Origin: Quadrisphaera granulorum
GTDB lineage: Bacteria; Actinomycetota; Actinomycetes; Actinomycetales; Quadrisphaeraceae
Reading direction: 5' to 3'
NCBI RefSeq assembly: GCF_003149145.1
Contig: NZ_QGDQ01000014.1
Span: forward strand, 55,837 to 119,836
Length of the DNA stretch: 64,000 bases
A model generated the notes under the pieces. The model did not search any database. It was not told the origin of the DNA and was given only the letters and a program-made list of their open reading frames with translations. The position numbers and the translations under genes are program-made. Of this stretch, positions 36,465 to 45,848 are shown piece after piece (positions within the stretch are counted from its first letter, which is position 1; each line of letters starts with the position of its first letter).

Positions 36465-38198
36465 GTGAACGCACCGCCCGTGCCGGGCCTCGACGCCCCC
36501 CGCCGCGTGCTCTACCGCGGCGGCAGCGTCTACTCCCCGGCCGACCCGTTCGCCACCGCCGTCCTCCTGGAGGGCCCGACGGTCGCCTGGGTGGGCTCCG
36601 ACGAAGCCGCCGACGCCCAAGCCGCCCGGGCTCGTGCCGACGGCGAGGCCCTGGCGGTGGTCGACCTCGACGGCGCGCTCGTGACCCCGGCCTTCGTCGA
36701 CGCACACGTCCACACCACCGAGACCGGCCTGGCGATGACCGGCGTCGACCTCAGCGCCACCCGGAGCCTGACGGAAGCTCTCGACCTCGTGGCCCGGGCG
36801 GCCGCCGAGCACCCCGGCGAGCCGGTGCTCGGCCACGGCTGGGACGAGACCCGCTGGCCCGAGGGTCGCCCGCCGACCGCCGCCGAGCTCGAGCGCGCCG
36901 CGGGCGCCGGCACCGAGGTCTACCTTTCCCGCATCGACGTCCACTCCGCCGTCGTCTCCCCGGCGCTGGCGGCCCGCGCCGGGACGGCGAGCTCCGGAGG
37001 CCGCGTGGAGCGCGACGCCCACCACGCGGCCCGCGACGCCGTCCACCAGCCGCTGCTCGACGACCCGGCCCGCCGTCGCCAGCTGCAGCTGCGGGCTCTG
37101 CGCGCCGCGGCTTTCGCGGGCATCGGCAGCGTCCACGAGTGCTCGGCGCCGCACGTCGGCAGCCACGACGACCTGCGCGACCTCGTCGCCCTCTCGCAAG
37201 CAGGTGAGCACGACGGCGACGACGAGCGCGCCGCGCTGTCACGGGCTCTGCCCGACGTGCTCGCCCTGTGGGGCGAGCTGGTTCCCGACGAGCAGACCGC
37301 GCGGGCGCTCGTGGCCGACCTGGCCCTTCCGGAGGGGACCCTCATGGGGCTGGGCGGTGACCTCTGCGTCGACGGTGCCCTCGGGTCCCGCACGGCGTGG
37401 CTGCGCGAGCCGTACGCCGACCTGCCAGCTGGAGCCGAGGGATCGCGCGGGTACGCCTACCTCGACGTCGAGGCGCTGCGCGACCACGTCCTCGCGTGCA
37501 CCCGCGCCGGCCTGCAAGCAGGGGTGCACGCCATCGGTGACGCCGGCCTCGACCTCGCGCTCGAGGCCTTCGGCGCCGCCGCCGACGTCCTGGCCGCCGA
37601 GGGTGCGCTGCCGCTGGCGGCCGCGCGCCACCGCATCGAGCACGTGACCTCCGTGGACGCCGCTGGCATCGCCACGATGGCCCGCCTGGGGCTGGTGGCC
37701 AGCGTCCAGCCCGCCTTCGACGCCGCGTGGGGCGGCCCTGACGGTGTCTACGCCGCACGCCTGGGCCGCGAGCGGGCGCTGGGGCTGCACCCCTTCGGCC
37801 CACTCGCCGCCGCCGGAGTGCCGCTGGCGCTGGGATCGGACAGCCCCGTCACGCCGTTCGCCCCCTGGGAGGCGGTGCGGGCCGCAGCGTTCCCGCACCT
37901 CCACGAGCACGCGATCTCCGCGCGGGCCGCGTTCCTCGCCTCCACGCGGGGGGGCTGGCGCGCCGCCCGCCGCGACGGCGAGGGCGCGCTCGTCCCAGGA
38001 AGTGCCGCGACGCTGGCGGTGTGGGAGCCGTCCGACCTCGTGGTGCAGGCCCCCGACGACAGGTTCCAGGCGTGGAGCACCGACGCGCGCTCCGGCACCC
38101 CGGGCCTGCCCGACCTCACGCCCGGCACCCCGGCTCCGCGCTGCCTGCTCACGCTCGTGCGCGGCCGCACCGCCCACGACGCCGGAGTGCTCGCATGA
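36465..38198 (+). CDS. YtcJ-like metal-dependent amidohydrolase
   Basis: A 577-residue amidohydrolase of the Amidohydro_3/YtcJ group, which hydrolyses amide bonds in unknown small substrates using zinc. The HxH metal site is in VDAHVHTTETG near residue 75. Further ligands are the His in YLSRIDVHSAVV, HAIGDAGLDLAL and HRIEHV, and the terminal Asp in LALGSDSPVTPFAPW. The GTG is preceded by CAGAAT 6 nt upstream, suggesting a leaderless mRNA. The stop overlaps the lnt start (ATGA), so it is expressed with lipoprotein acylation genes, though no functional link is evident. Confidence 0.88.
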   Translation: MNAPPVPGLDAPRRVLYRGGSVYSPADPFATAVLLEGPTVAWVGSDEAADAQAARARADGEALAVVDLDGALVTPAFVDAHVHTTETGLAMTGVDLSATRSLTEALDLVARAAAEHPGEPVLGHGWDETRWPEGRPPTAAELERAAGAGTEVYLSRIDVHSAVVSPALAARAGTASSGGRVERDAHHAARDAVHQPLLDDPARRRQLQLRALRAAAFAGIGSVHECSAPHVGSHDDLRDLVALSQAGEHDGDDERAALSRALPDVLALWGELVPDEQTARALVADLALPEGTLMGLGGDLCVDGALGSRTAWLREPYADLPAGAEGSRGYAYLDVEALRDHVLACTRAGLQAGVHAIGDAGLDLALEAFGAAADVLAAEGALPLAAARHRIEHVTSVDAAGIATMARLGLVASVQPAFDAAWGGPDGVYAARLGRERALGLHPFGPLAAAGVPLALGSDSPVTPFAPWEAVRAAAFPHLHEHAISARAAFLASTRGGWRAARRDGEGALVPGSAATLAVWEPSDLVVQAPDDRFQAWSTDARSGTPGLPDLTPGTPAPRCLLTLVRGRTAHDAGVLA

Positions 38199-39925
38199 AC
38201 CCCGTGATCTCGGCTGGCTCCGTGCCGGTGCTGCGGGCCCGCGCGGCCGTCCCGGTGGCGATCGGCGCCGGGCTGTTGCTCTATCTCGCCTTCCCCGGGC
38301 ACGACCTGTGGTTCCTCGCCCCGCTGGGCATCGCCGGGCTGCTCGTCGCCGTCACCGCTCGGCGCGCCTGGCCAGCCGCGGGCCTGGGCCTGCTCACCGG
38401 GCTCGCGTTCTACCTGCCGCTGGTCTCGTGGTCGGGCATCTACCTGGGGCTCATCGCCTGGATCCCCCTGTCGGTGGCGTGCGCGCTGTCCGTGGCGGTG
38501 GCCGCGGTGCTCATGGCGTGGACGTCGCGGCTGCGCTTCCCGCTGCGGAGCACACTGAGCGCCCTGACCACGCCGAGCGCCGGTCTGCTGGCAGCGCTGC
38601 TGCGGGCGCTCACCGCCGCCGGGGCGTGGACGGCGATCGAGGCCGGCTTCGCCCGCTGGCCGTTCGGCGGCTTCGGGTGGGGACGCATCGCCTTCAGCCA
38701 GGCCGACGCCCCCACCCTCGGCCTGGCAGCGCTCGGGGGGGCGCCCCTGGTGAGCTTCGCCGTCGCCCTGACGGGCGCGCTCCTGGCTCAGGGGTTACTG
38801 GCCCGGCGCGACGAGCGCGCGGCGCTCGCGGGACGGCCCGGGCGGCCCGGCGTCGTCGTCCCCGTCACCGCCGTGGTGACGGTGCTCACAGCGCTGGCCG
38901 TGACGACTGTCGGGGCGCTCGTGCCCCGGCCCACGGGAGCCGAGGACGGCGACCTGTCGGTGGCGGCCGTGCAGGGCAACGTGCCGCGGGCGGGGCTGGA
39001 GTTCAACGCCCAGCGCCGTGCCGTCCTGGACAACCACGTCAAGGGCACCCTGGGGCTGTCCCAGCGGGTGCGCGAGGGGCAGGCGCCCGCGCCGCAGCTC
39101 GTGGTGTGGCCGGAGAACTCCTCCGACATCGACCCGCTGCGCAACCTCGACGCCAACTCCGAGATCCAGGCGGCCGCTGATGCGGTGAAGGCGCCGATCG
39201 TGCTCGGGGCGGTGCTGGTCGGCAACGAGCCGGGCACGGTGCGGAACACGTCGCTGGTGTGGGAGCCGGACGGCACCACCCGCGCCGGGCTGAACGGCCG
39301 CGGCGGTGTCGTCGAGTCCTACGACAAGCGCCACCCGGTGCCGTTCGCGGAGTACATCCCCTACAAATCCTTCTTCAGGCTCATCACGAAGAAGGTCGAC
39401 CTCGTGGTGAACCAGTTCGTTCCCGGGGACCGGGTGGGGCGTCTGGACGCCGGGGGCGCGAAGCTGGGCGTGATGATCTGCTTCGAGGTGGTCGAGGACG
39501 GCCTGGTCGACGACACCATCGACGACGGCGCCGACCTGCTCGTCGTCCAGACCAACAACGCCACCTTCGGGTACTCGGCGGAGAACGTCCAGCAGCTGGC
39601 GATGTCGCGGCTGCGGGCGGTCGAGCACGGCCGCGCCGTCGTCCACGTCTCCACCGTGGGCACCAGCGCGCTGGTCATGCCCGACGGCACCCTCGTGGAC
39701 CCCACGCAGCTGTACACCCCGGCGGTGATCTCGGGTCAGCTGCCGCTGCGGACGTCGCTGAGCGTGGCCGACCGCGTCCGGCAGGCGGGCGTGCCGCTGG
39801 AGGGGCTGCTCTCCGCGCTGGGGTTGCTCGGGGCGGCCGGTGGGCTGCTGCTCAGCCGCCGACGCCTCAGCGCCGACGGACCCGTCGTGGACGAGCGGCC
39901 CGTCGAACGCGAGCCGGTCGCGTGA
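38195..39925 (+). CDS. lnt: Apolipoprotein N-acyltransferase
   Basis: Lnt adds the third acyl chain to the N-terminal cysteine of mature lipoproteins at the membrane. The 576-residue protein has about six N-terminal helices, then a nitrilase-type domain from about 260. The catalytic triad is visible: Glu in LVVWPENSSD, Lys in SYDKRHPVPFAEYIP and Cys in GVMICFEVV. A C-terminal helix (LLSALGLLGAAGGLLLS) returns the chain to the membrane. The start is set by the ATGA overlap with the amidohydrolase. Fusion with or adjacency to a Ppm1-like gene, as here (GTGA overlap), is typical of actinobacteria. Several predicted lipoproteins in this window are possible substrates. Confidence 0.94.
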   Translation: MNPVISAGSVPVLRARAAVPVAIGAGLLLYLAFPGHDLWFLAPLGIAGLLVAVTARRAWPAAGLGLLTGLAFYLPLVSWSGIYLGLIAWIPLSVACALSVAVAAVLMAWTSRLRFPLRSTLSALTTPSAGLLAALLRALTAAGAWTAIEAGFARWPFGGFGWGRIAFSQADAPTLGLAALGGAPLVSFAVALTGALLAQGLLARRDERAALAGRPGRPGVVVPVTAVVTVLTALAVTTVGALVPRPTGAEDGDLSVAAVQGNVPRAGLEFNAQRRAVLDNHVKGTLGLSQRVREGQAPAPQLVVWPENSSDIDPLRNLDANSEIQAAADAVKAPIVLGAVLVGNEPGTVRNTSLVWEPDGTTRAGLNGRGGVVESYDKRHPVPFAEYIPYKSFFRLITKKVDLVVNQFVPGDRVGRLDAGGAKLGVMICFEVVEDGLVDDTIDDGADLLVVQTNNATFGYSAENVQQLAMSRLRAVEHGRAVVHVSTVGTSALVMPDGTLVDPTQLYTPAVISGQLPLRTSLSVADRVRQAGVPLEGLLSALGLLGAAGGLLLSRRRLSADGPVVDERPVEREPVA

Positions 39926-40764
39926 GCGGCCAGCGCGTGCTGGTCATCACCCCCACCTACGACGAGCGCGAGTCCCTGCCGGTCACGCTGGCGCGCCTGC
40001 GGGCGGCGGTGCCGGACGCCGACGTCCTCGTCGTCGACGACGGCAGCCCCGACGGCACCGGCGAGATCGCCGACGCCATCGCCGTCTCCGACCCCGCAGT
40101 CCACGTCCTGCACCGCCCCCGCAAGAGCGGCCTCGGCGGCGCGTACACGGCGGGGTTCACCTGGGGCCTGCAGCGCGGGTACGACGTGCTCGTGGAGATG
40201 GACGCCGACGGCTCCCACGCCCCCGAGCAGCTGCCTTCACTGCTGGCTGCCGTCGGAGTACCCGGGGACGACGCCGGTCGCCGGGGTGCCGCTGGTGCCG
40301 ACCTCGCCCTCGGCTCGCGCTGGGTGCCCGGCGGGCGGGTGGTCGACTGGCCGCTGACCCGCCAGCTGCTCTCGCGGGCCGGCAGCATCTGGGCGCGCTG
40401 GGCCACGGGAGCCCCGCTGCACGACGCCACCGGGGGCTTTCGCGCCTACCGGGCCCACGCGCTGCGCGCGATCGACCTGCCCTCGGTGCGCTCGGAGGGG
40501 TACTGCTACCAGATCGACCTCGCCACGCGCGTGGTCAGAGCCGGGCTGCGCGTGGTGGAAGTGCCCATCACCTTCACCGAGCGGGCGGCCGGCGCGAGCA
40601 AGATGAGCCGCGCGATCGTCGTCGAGGCCCTGTGGCGCACCACCGTCTGGGGCGCGCAGCGCCGCACCGACCAGGCCAGGACGGCGGCGGGCGTCGTCGT
40701 CCTCAGAGCCCAGAAGGCCCTGGCACACGTCCGGGAACGACGACGGGCCGGGCCCTCCCGGTAG
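39922..40764 (+). CDS. ppm1: Polyprenol monophosphomannose synthase (Ppm1/DPM1-like GT2)
   Basis: A 280-residue GT2 glycosyltransferase that transfers mannose from GDP-mannose to polyprenyl phosphate, giving the donor for lipomannan and protein mannosylation. Motifs: VITPTYDERESLPVTL, VVDDGSPDGTGEIAD, VEMDADGSHAPEQLP (DxD, metal-binding) and VPITFTERAAGASKM. It lacks the C-terminal membrane helices of eukaryotic class I enzymes. The GTG overlaps the lnt stop by 4 nt, so the two are translationally coupled; in mycobacteria both activities reside in one protein. The last codons lie in a terminator hairpin. Confidence 0.92.
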   Translation: MSGQRVLVITPTYDERESLPVTLARLRAAVPDADVLVVDDGSPDGTGEIADAIAVSDPAVHVLHRPRKSGLGGAYTAGFTWGLQRGYDVLVEMDADGSHAPEQLPSLLAAVGVPGDDAGRRGAAGADLALGSRWVPGGRVVDWPLTRQLLSRAGSIWARWATGAPLHDATGGFRAYRAHALRAIDLPSVRSEGYCYQIDLATRVVRAGLRVVEVPITFTERAAGASKMSRAIVVEALWRTTVWGAQRRTDQARTAAGVVVLRAQKALAHVRERRRAGPSR

Positions 40765-40781
40765 GGAGAGCACCGGCCCGT
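40743..40781. terminator. Terminator hairpin at the end of ppm1
   Basis: ACGGGCCGG (40743-40751) pairs with CCGGCCCGT (40773-40781), and CTCCC/GGGAG (40755-40759, 40764-40768) extends the stem around GGTA. It spans the ppm1 stop at 40762-40764 and faces the convergent rbpA gene. Confidence 0.6.
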
Positions 40782-40868
40782 TCCCGGGGGACCCGCGGGG
40801 GCGAGGTCCTCACCCGGGTCCGCACGGCGCTGCGGGCGGGCGCGCGCCGCGCGGGGGTGCGGTCAGCG

Positions 40869-41219
40869 TCAGGCGCTGCGCCGCTGGTGCAGGGTGCCGT
40901 TGCGCAGCTTGGTGAGCCGCTCCTCGAGCAGCACCTCCAGGTCAGCCACGGAACGGCGCTCCAAGAGCATGTCCCAGTGGGTGCGCGCCGGCTTGGTCGG
41001 CTTCACCTCGGGGGTCTCGCCGTTACGCAGCAGCGCCTCGGCGCCGCAGCGGCACTCCCAGACCGCGGGCACGTCGGCCTCGGCGGCGAACGGCAGCTGG
41101 GTCACGTGCCCCTGCGGGCAGTCGTAGACCGCGAGCTGACGGGGCGCCAGCTCGACGCCCTCCTCGCTCTCCATGCTCGAGCCACCAAGGCGCGTTCCGC
41201 GCAGGCTCCTGTCACTCAT
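40869..41219 (-). CDS. rbpA: RNA polymerase-binding protein RbpA
   Basis: RbpA binds the housekeeping sigma factor and RNA polymerase and stabilises the open promoter complex in actinobacteria. The 116-residue protein matches the usual length. It has the N-terminal tail SDRSLRGTRLGGSSMESEEG, the core with VYDCPQGH and WECRCGAEA (cysteine positions that bind zinc in some relatives), then the basic linker KPTKPARTHWDMLLERRS and the sigma-interaction helices. GGAGGA 5-6 nt upstream fixes the ATG at 41219. Its upstream gap is shared with the divergent mmuM gene. Confidence 0.95.
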   Translation of the reverse strand: MSDRSLRGTRLGGSSMESEEGVELAPRQLAVYDCPQGHVTQLPFAAEADVPAVWECRCGAEALLRNGETPEVKPTKPARTHWDMLLERRSVADLEVLLEERLTKLRNGTLHQRRSA

Positions 41220-41435
41220 GATGTCCTCCAGTCGCTTCTCACGCCGTCTCGCCCCGGCGCTGGCGTCGTCGTGCGTCGGGAACCACGGCCGAGTCGGATC
41301 AGTCGCAGGGGGGCTGCCGTGCGCCCCCACTGCAGCAGCCGGTACTCCGACCACAACGGTCAACTACCCCGATCTGTTCCCTTCGGTCGCGCCCGATCCG
41401 ACGCTGAGTGTGATCTCGGTGACACCCTGTACCCC

Positions 41436-42440
41436 ATGGACGACGTCAGCCACCCCTCGAGCAGCCTGCGGGCGGCGCTCGCGGCCGGTTCCGTGCTCCT
41501 GGACGGCGGCCTGTCCACCGAACTGGAGACCAGGGGGCACGACGTCTCCACGGCCCTCTGGTCAGCGCGTTTGCTCCTGGACGACCCGGCCGCCGTCGTC
41601 GCCGCGCACGCCGCCTTCGCCGCCGCCGGAGCTCAGGTGGTCACCACCGCCAGCTACCAGGCGACGCTGCCCGGCCTGATGGCCGCAGGACTCGAACGGC
41701 GCGAGGCCGAACGGGTCATCTCCTCTTCGGTGGCGCTGGCACGCCAGGGCCTGGATGCCGGTCAGGAGCACGGTGTGGACTCCGCGGGGCGGCGCGGCTG
41801 GGTCGCCGGATCCATCGGCGCCTACGGGGCGCACCTGGCGGACGGCTCGGAGTACACCGGTTCCTACCTGCACGGCCCCGAGCGCGTCTCGCAGCGGCAG
41901 CTGCGCGAGCACCACCGCCCGCACCTGGACCTGCTCGCCGCCGCGGGAGCCGACGTGGTCGCGTGCGAGACGTTGCCCGGCGCCGCCGAGGTAGAGGCGC
42001 TCGTCCTCGAGCTCGAGGCGCTGGCGGTGCCCGCGTGGGTGTCGATGAGCGCGGTGGTCGACGACGACGGCGTCGCGCGCACCCGCTGTGGCGAGCCGCT
42101 GGCGCCGGTGCTCGCGGCGGCGGCGCGGGTGCCGACCGTCATCGCCGTCGGCGTGAACTGCCTGGACCCCTCGGCGGTGCTGCCGGCGCTGCAGCAGGTG
42201 GGGGCGGCGGTGCCGGCGGGCGAGGCGGCGCTGGTGGTCTACCCCAACAGCGGAGAGGCCTGGGATGCCGCCGCCCGCGCCTGGACGGGTGCCGGCTCTG
42301 CTGGTGAGCGCGCTGGGGTGGGTGATGACCTCTCCCGTGGGGCAACGCAGTGGCTCGACGCGGGCGCCCGCCTGGTCGGAGGGTGCTGTCGGGTGCGTCC
42401 CGCGCACATCGCCGCCCTGGCCGGTGTGCTCACCCCCTGA
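41436..42440 (+). CDS. mmuM: Homocysteine S-methyltransferase
   Basis: A 334-residue zinc-dependent methyltransferase that makes methionine from homocysteine, using S-methylmethionine or SAM as donor. The TIM-barrel begins VLLDGGLSTELETRGHD, and TTASYQATLPG is characteristic. The three zinc-binding cysteines are in GVNCLDP and GGCCRV. GWVAGSIGAYGA and VYPNSGEAWD are family motifs. The ATG is preceded by CACCCT 7 nt upstream, compatible with a leaderless start; no ribosome site is seen. It is monocistronic, divergent from rbpA and convergent with the MFS gene. Confidence 0.93.
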   Translation: MDDVSHPSSSLRAALAAGSVLLDGGLSTELETRGHDVSTALWSARLLLDDPAAVVAAHAAFAAAGAQVVTTASYQATLPGLMAAGLERREAERVISSSVALARQGLDAGQEHGVDSAGRRGWVAGSIGAYGAHLADGSEYTGSYLHGPERVSQRQLREHHRPHLDLLAAAGADVVACETLPGAAEVEALVLELEALAVPAWVSMSAVVDDDGVARTRCGEPLAPVLAAAARVPTVIAVGVNCLDPSAVLPALQQVGAAVPAGEAALVVYPNSGEAWDAAARAWTGAGSAGERAGVGDDLSRGATQWLDAGARLVGGCCRVRPAHIAALAGVLTP

Positions 42441-42470
42441 CGCGCGACGATCCCCTTCAGGGATGGTGCG

Positions 42471-43901
42471 CTAGGGGGTGGTGCGCTGGGCCTGTGCCCG
42501 ACCGCGCGCCACGTCGAGGCGTGCCAGCAGCACCCCACCGACGACGAAGAACACCACGAGCGAGGCGATCGCGGGCCGGTAGGACCCGGTGAGCTGGAAC
42601 ACCAGTCCGAAGACGAGTGTGCCGAGCCAGCTCGTGCCGCGCTCGGCGGACTGGTACAGCCCAAACCACTCCGCCTCTCGCCCGACGGGCACCAGCTGGC
42701 TGAACAGCGACCGCGACAGCGCCTGCGTGCCACCGAGCACCAGCCCGATGCTGGCCGCCAGCACGAGGAACAGCCCGAACCGGCCGGCCGGGATGAGCAT
42801 CCCGGCCACCACCACCCCGATCCAGATGACCAGCGAGCCGAGGATCGTCGCCTTCGCCGAGGTCCGCTGCGCGATGCCTCCGGCCAGTAGCGCTCCCAGC
42901 AGCGCCACCACCTGCACGAGGAGGATGGCGATCACCAACTGGTTCGACGCCAGCCCCAGCTGCTGCTGCCCGTAGATGCTGGCCGCCGCGATGACCGTCT
43001 GCACGCCGTCGTTGAAGAACAGGTAAGCGATGAGGAACAGCAGGGTCTGCGGGTACGCCGGCGCCCCGCGCAGCGTGCGCACCAGCTGCCCGAGGGATCC
43101 GAGGACGACGCGCGCGGTGCCCCCTCGGGGAAGGGCGCTGCCGGGGGCGACGACGACGGCGGGCTCTCCGTCCAGCCGCCGCAGTCCCAGGTGCGGCACG
43201 AGGGTGAACGCGCCCCACCACAGTCCCGCGGTGAGCAGCGACAGCCGCACGGCGCTGCCCTGGTCCAGCCCGAGGGCGTCGGCGCTGGACAGCAGGACGA
43301 GGTTGGCCGCGAGCAGCAGCGCCCCACCGGCGTACCCCATCGCCCAACCCCGGCTGGAGATCCGGTCACGCTCCTCAGGACGCGCCAGCCGCACGAGCAG
43401 GGAGTCGTAGACGACGAGCGAGGCGCCCAGGCACAGGCTCGCCACGAGCTGCAGGAGTGCCCCCAGCACCCAGCGGTCTCCGGAGACGAAGACCATCGCC
43501 GCGGCCGCAGTGGCGCCCACCCATGCGAAGCCGCTGAGCAGCCGTCGCGGGGAACGAGACCTGTCGGCCACCGCGCCCACCGCCGGCAGCACGATCGCGG
43601 ACAGCAGCGTCGCGAAGGTCACCACGTACAGCGCCAGCGATCCCGGGGCCACGGGGATCCCCAGCACGCTGAGAGCCACCGGGCAGGTAGTGGCGCCGTC
43701 GCGCACTACCTCCCCGACCCCGCCCGGGCACGCCGCCGCCTCCGCGATGGCGGTGAGGTAGGGAGAGAACAGGACGGTGGCGGTCGTGGTGACGTAGGCG
43801 GAGTTGGCCCAGTCGTAGACGTACCAGGCGCGGCGCGCTCGCCCGCGCTGCGCCTCGGTGAGCACCGGCTCCCGGGGTGTGGGGCTCTGAGGTGCGTTCA
43901 C
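42471..43901 (-). CDS. MFS transporter (Atg22/UMF1-like)
   Basis: A 476-residue membrane protein with about 12 helices. RRAWYVYDWANSAYVTTTATVLFSPY near the N-terminus and the FFNDGVQTVIA segment are typical of the UMF1/Atg22-like branch of the major facilitator superfamily. Substrates are unknown; members are proposed to export amino acids or small metabolites. The GTG at 43901 overlaps the stop of the upstream phosphodiesterase gene by 4 nt (GTGA), making a two-gene operon. The product pair suggests recycling and transport of phosphodiester breakdown products, but that is a guess. Confidence 0.85.
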   Translation of the reverse strand: MNAPQSPTPREPVLTEAQRGRARRAWYVYDWANSAYVTTTATVLFSPYLTAIAEAAACPGGVGEVVRDGATTCPVALSVLGIPVAPGSLALYVVTFATLLSAIVLPAVGAVADRSRSPRRLLSGFAWVGATAAAAMVFVSGDRWVLGALLQLVASLCLGASLVVYDSLLVRLARPEERDRISSRGWAMGYAGGALLLAANLVLLSSADALGLDQGSAVRLSLLTAGLWWGAFTLVPHLGLRRLDGEPAVVVAPGSALPRGGTARVVLGSLGQLVRTLRGAPAYPQTLLFLIAYLFFNDGVQTVIAAASIYGQQQLGLASNQLVIAILLVQVVALLGALLAGGIAQRTSAKATILGSLVIWIGVVVAGMLIPAGRFGLFLVLAASIGLVLGGTQALSRSLFSQLVPVGREAEWFGLYQSAERGTSWLGTLVFGLVFQLTGSYRPAIASLVVFFVVGGVLLARLDVARGRAQAQRTTP

Positions 43902-44923
43902 GAGCGGGGCTCCTCCGCGGCGGCAGGGCCATTGGCCGTCGGGCGGGCAGTCGATGTGGTGGTCGGGTCCTCGATGCGGGGTGGCCACGCCCCGCGCTCG
44001 CGGAGCACCTCGCGGACGGCGGCGGCGTCGTCGGTGACGATCCCGTCCACCCCGAGGTCGAGCAGGCGGTGGACGTCGGTGGGGTCGTCGACGGTCCAGA
44101 CGTGCACGGACAGGCCTGCGGAGTGGGCGGCCTCGACCAGGAGGCCGGTGACGATGCGCACCTGCCGTCCGGCCACCGCTGACGTCTGGGGCACCTGCAG
44201 CGCGTCGGCGCCGACGAGTGCCCGCAAGATCTTGCCGCGCAGCCCCAGGCGCGCCCCGACGAGGAACCTGAGCACCCCGGCGGTCCCGGCGGAGCTGGTC
44301 ACCGGGACACCGCGCGCTGCCAGCGCCGCGACGACGGCGCGGCGGCGGCCGTCGGAGAAGGAGGCCACGCAGACCCGGTGGGCGTCGCGACGTCGGGCAG
44401 CGAGCAACGCCACCATCGGCGCAACCGCACCGACCTCCTTGACGTCGACGTTGAGTCGCACCCGTGGGCGCTGGTCGGCCCAGGCGTCGAGCAGGTCCTC
44501 CAGGCGCACCGGGGCGTGCTGCGTCACCGCACCGGTGGCGTCACGCAGGCGCAGGCGGGAGACCTGCTCCCAGGTGAGCGCCGACAGCGGACCCGTGCCG
44601 TCGGTGGTGCGGTCCAGGGTGGGGTCGTGCAGAGCGACCAGGACACCGTCGGCGGTGGCGTGAACGTCCGTCTCCAGGAACCGGTACCCCAGCGCCACCG
44701 CGTCGTCGAAGGCTGCCAGGGAGTTCTCCGGGTGTGCGGCTCCGCCGCGGTGAGCCAGCGCCACGGGGCCACTGGCCCCCAGGAAGGTCCTGCCCGGCGC
44801 ACGGGCAGGCTCGGGCACATGCGCAGGCTCGGGCACACCGGAAGGCACCGGGGAAGTGTGGCCTAGCGCCCCGCGACTCCCGGCCCGCTGCGCCTTCGGA
44901 CGCGGTGACGTGCTGGTGAACAT
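43898..44923 (-). CDS. Glycerophosphodiester phosphodiesterase
   Basis: A GDPD-family enzyme of about 341 residues that cleaves glycerophosphodiesters to glycerol-3-phosphate and an alcohol. The TIM-barrel signature is complete: VALAHRGGAAHPENSLAAF, FLETDVHATADGVLVALHD with the metal-binding Glu, Asp and His, and the C-terminal WTVDDP and GVDGIVTDD. No signal peptide is evident, so it is probably cytosolic. The start is uncertain: ATG 44923 is used, but in-frame ATG 44980 and GTG 44983 lie in the shared palindrome with the divergent gene. The N-terminal 25 residues are Pro/Ala-rich and unconserved. Confidence 0.87.
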   Translation of the reverse strand: MFTSTSPRPKAQRAGSRGALGHTSPVPSGVPEPAHVPEPARAPGRTFLGASGPVALAHRGGAAHPENSLAAFDDAVALGYRFLETDVHATADGVLVALHDPTLDRTTDGTGPLSALTWEQVSRLRLRDATGAVTQHAPVRLEDLLDAWADQRPRVRLNVDVKEVGAVAPMVALLAARRRDAHRVCVASFSDGRRRAVVAALAARGVPVTSSAGTAGVLRFLVGARLGLRGKILRALVGADALQVPQTSAVAGRQVRIVTGLLVEAAHSAGLSVHVWTVDDPTDVHRLLDLGVDGIVTDDAAAVREVLRERGAWPPRIEDPTTTSTARPTANGPAAAEEPRS

Positions 44924-44977
44924 CAGGCGCGGCTGTCCCCGGCGTGAGCCGATCGGACGTGGGATCGAGCCGTCACG

Positions 44978-44996
44978 CATCACTCATGATGTGATG
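44978..44996. promoter_or_regulatory. Inverted repeat between divergent GDPD and SatD genes
   Basis: CATCAC-N7-GTGATG. The right arm contains the ATG of the SatD-like gene and the left arm contains a possible ATG of the phosphodiesterase gene. It may be an operator controlling both. Confidence 0.35.
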
Positions 44997-45848
44997 TTCA
45001 ATGTGGATAAGCCACAGACTGATGTTGGGCCGACTGATGGTGGGCCGAGCGGCCGCGAGGTCGTCGTCGCGGTCATCGGTGACCTCGTCGGCTCCCGGCG
45101 CGCGACCGACCGCGCTGGCCTGCAGCGCACCCTCGTCGCCGCCCTGCACGACGCTGGCGCGCTCGTCCCGGCCCGGCAGCCCCTCGCGCCCACCATCGGC
45201 GATGAGTTCCAGGGCACCTTCAGCACCCTCGGCGCCGCAGCGCGGGCCGCCCTGCTGGTGCGCCTGGCCCTGCTCGAGGCCGGCGCCGACGTCCGGGTAG
45301 GGCTCGGAGCTGGCACCGCCGTCGTCGTCGACCCTGCCGCGACACCCCCCGTCCAGGACGGCCCAGCCTGGTGGGCCGCGCGCAGGGCTGTGGAGACCGC
45401 CGAGCGCCTCGCCGCGTCACCGCGCTCGCGGAGCACCCGGACCTGGTTCGTCGACAGGAGCCTCGACCACGGTGGTCCGGACGCGGGGGGCGATCACGAT
45501 GACGATGACGACGGCAACGGCAACGGCAACGGCAATGGCGATGACGACGGCGACGTGAGCGCCGCGGCCACCGCCAACGCTTTCCTCGCCATCCGTGACG
45601 ACGTCGTCGCGCGGATGAGTCCGCGCGCCCGCCGGTTGCTGGCCCACCAGCTGCGCGGACATCCCCAGCAGGTGGTCGCCCACGCCGAAGGGGTCACCCA
45701 GCCCGCCGTCAGTCAGGCCCTGGCCCGGTCCGGCGCGCTCGCCATCTGGCGCGGTCAGCAGCTGCTGGACTCCCACCACCTTGCCCATCAGCTCGCCCAC
45801 TCGGTCGGACATCAGGCCGGGCGCGCCTCGGTCCGGCAGGAGGTCTGA
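44994..45848 (+). CDS. SatD family protein with C-terminal helix-turn-helix
   Basis: A 284-residue protein. Residues 20-45 match the SatD family start (VVVAVIGDLVGSRRATDRAGLQRTL), followed by IGDEFQGTF, a pattern seen in SatD and in nucleotide-cyclase-like folds. An Asp/Gly/Asn repeat (GN repeats, DNA 45513-45536) splits the middle. The end (QVVAHAEGVTQPAVSQALARSGALAIW) is a helix-turn-helix. SatD proteins are poorly understood; some are linked to acid or stress responses and sit beside DUF3307 membrane proteins, as here. The stop overlaps the next ATG by one base. Confidence 0.7.
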   Translation: MFNVDKPQTDVGPTDGGPSGREVVVAVIGDLVGSRRATDRAGLQRTLVAALHDAGALVPARQPLAPTIGDEFQGTFSTLGAAARAALLVRLALLEAGADVRVGLGAGTAVVVDPAATPPVQDGPAWWAARRAVETAERLAASPRSRSTRTWFVDRSLDHGGPDAGGDHDDDDDGNGNGNGNGDDDGDVSAAATANAFLAIRDDVVARMSPRARRLLAHQLRGHPQQVVAHAEGVTQPAVSQALARSGALAIWRGQQLLDSHHLAHQLAHSVGHQAGRASVRQEV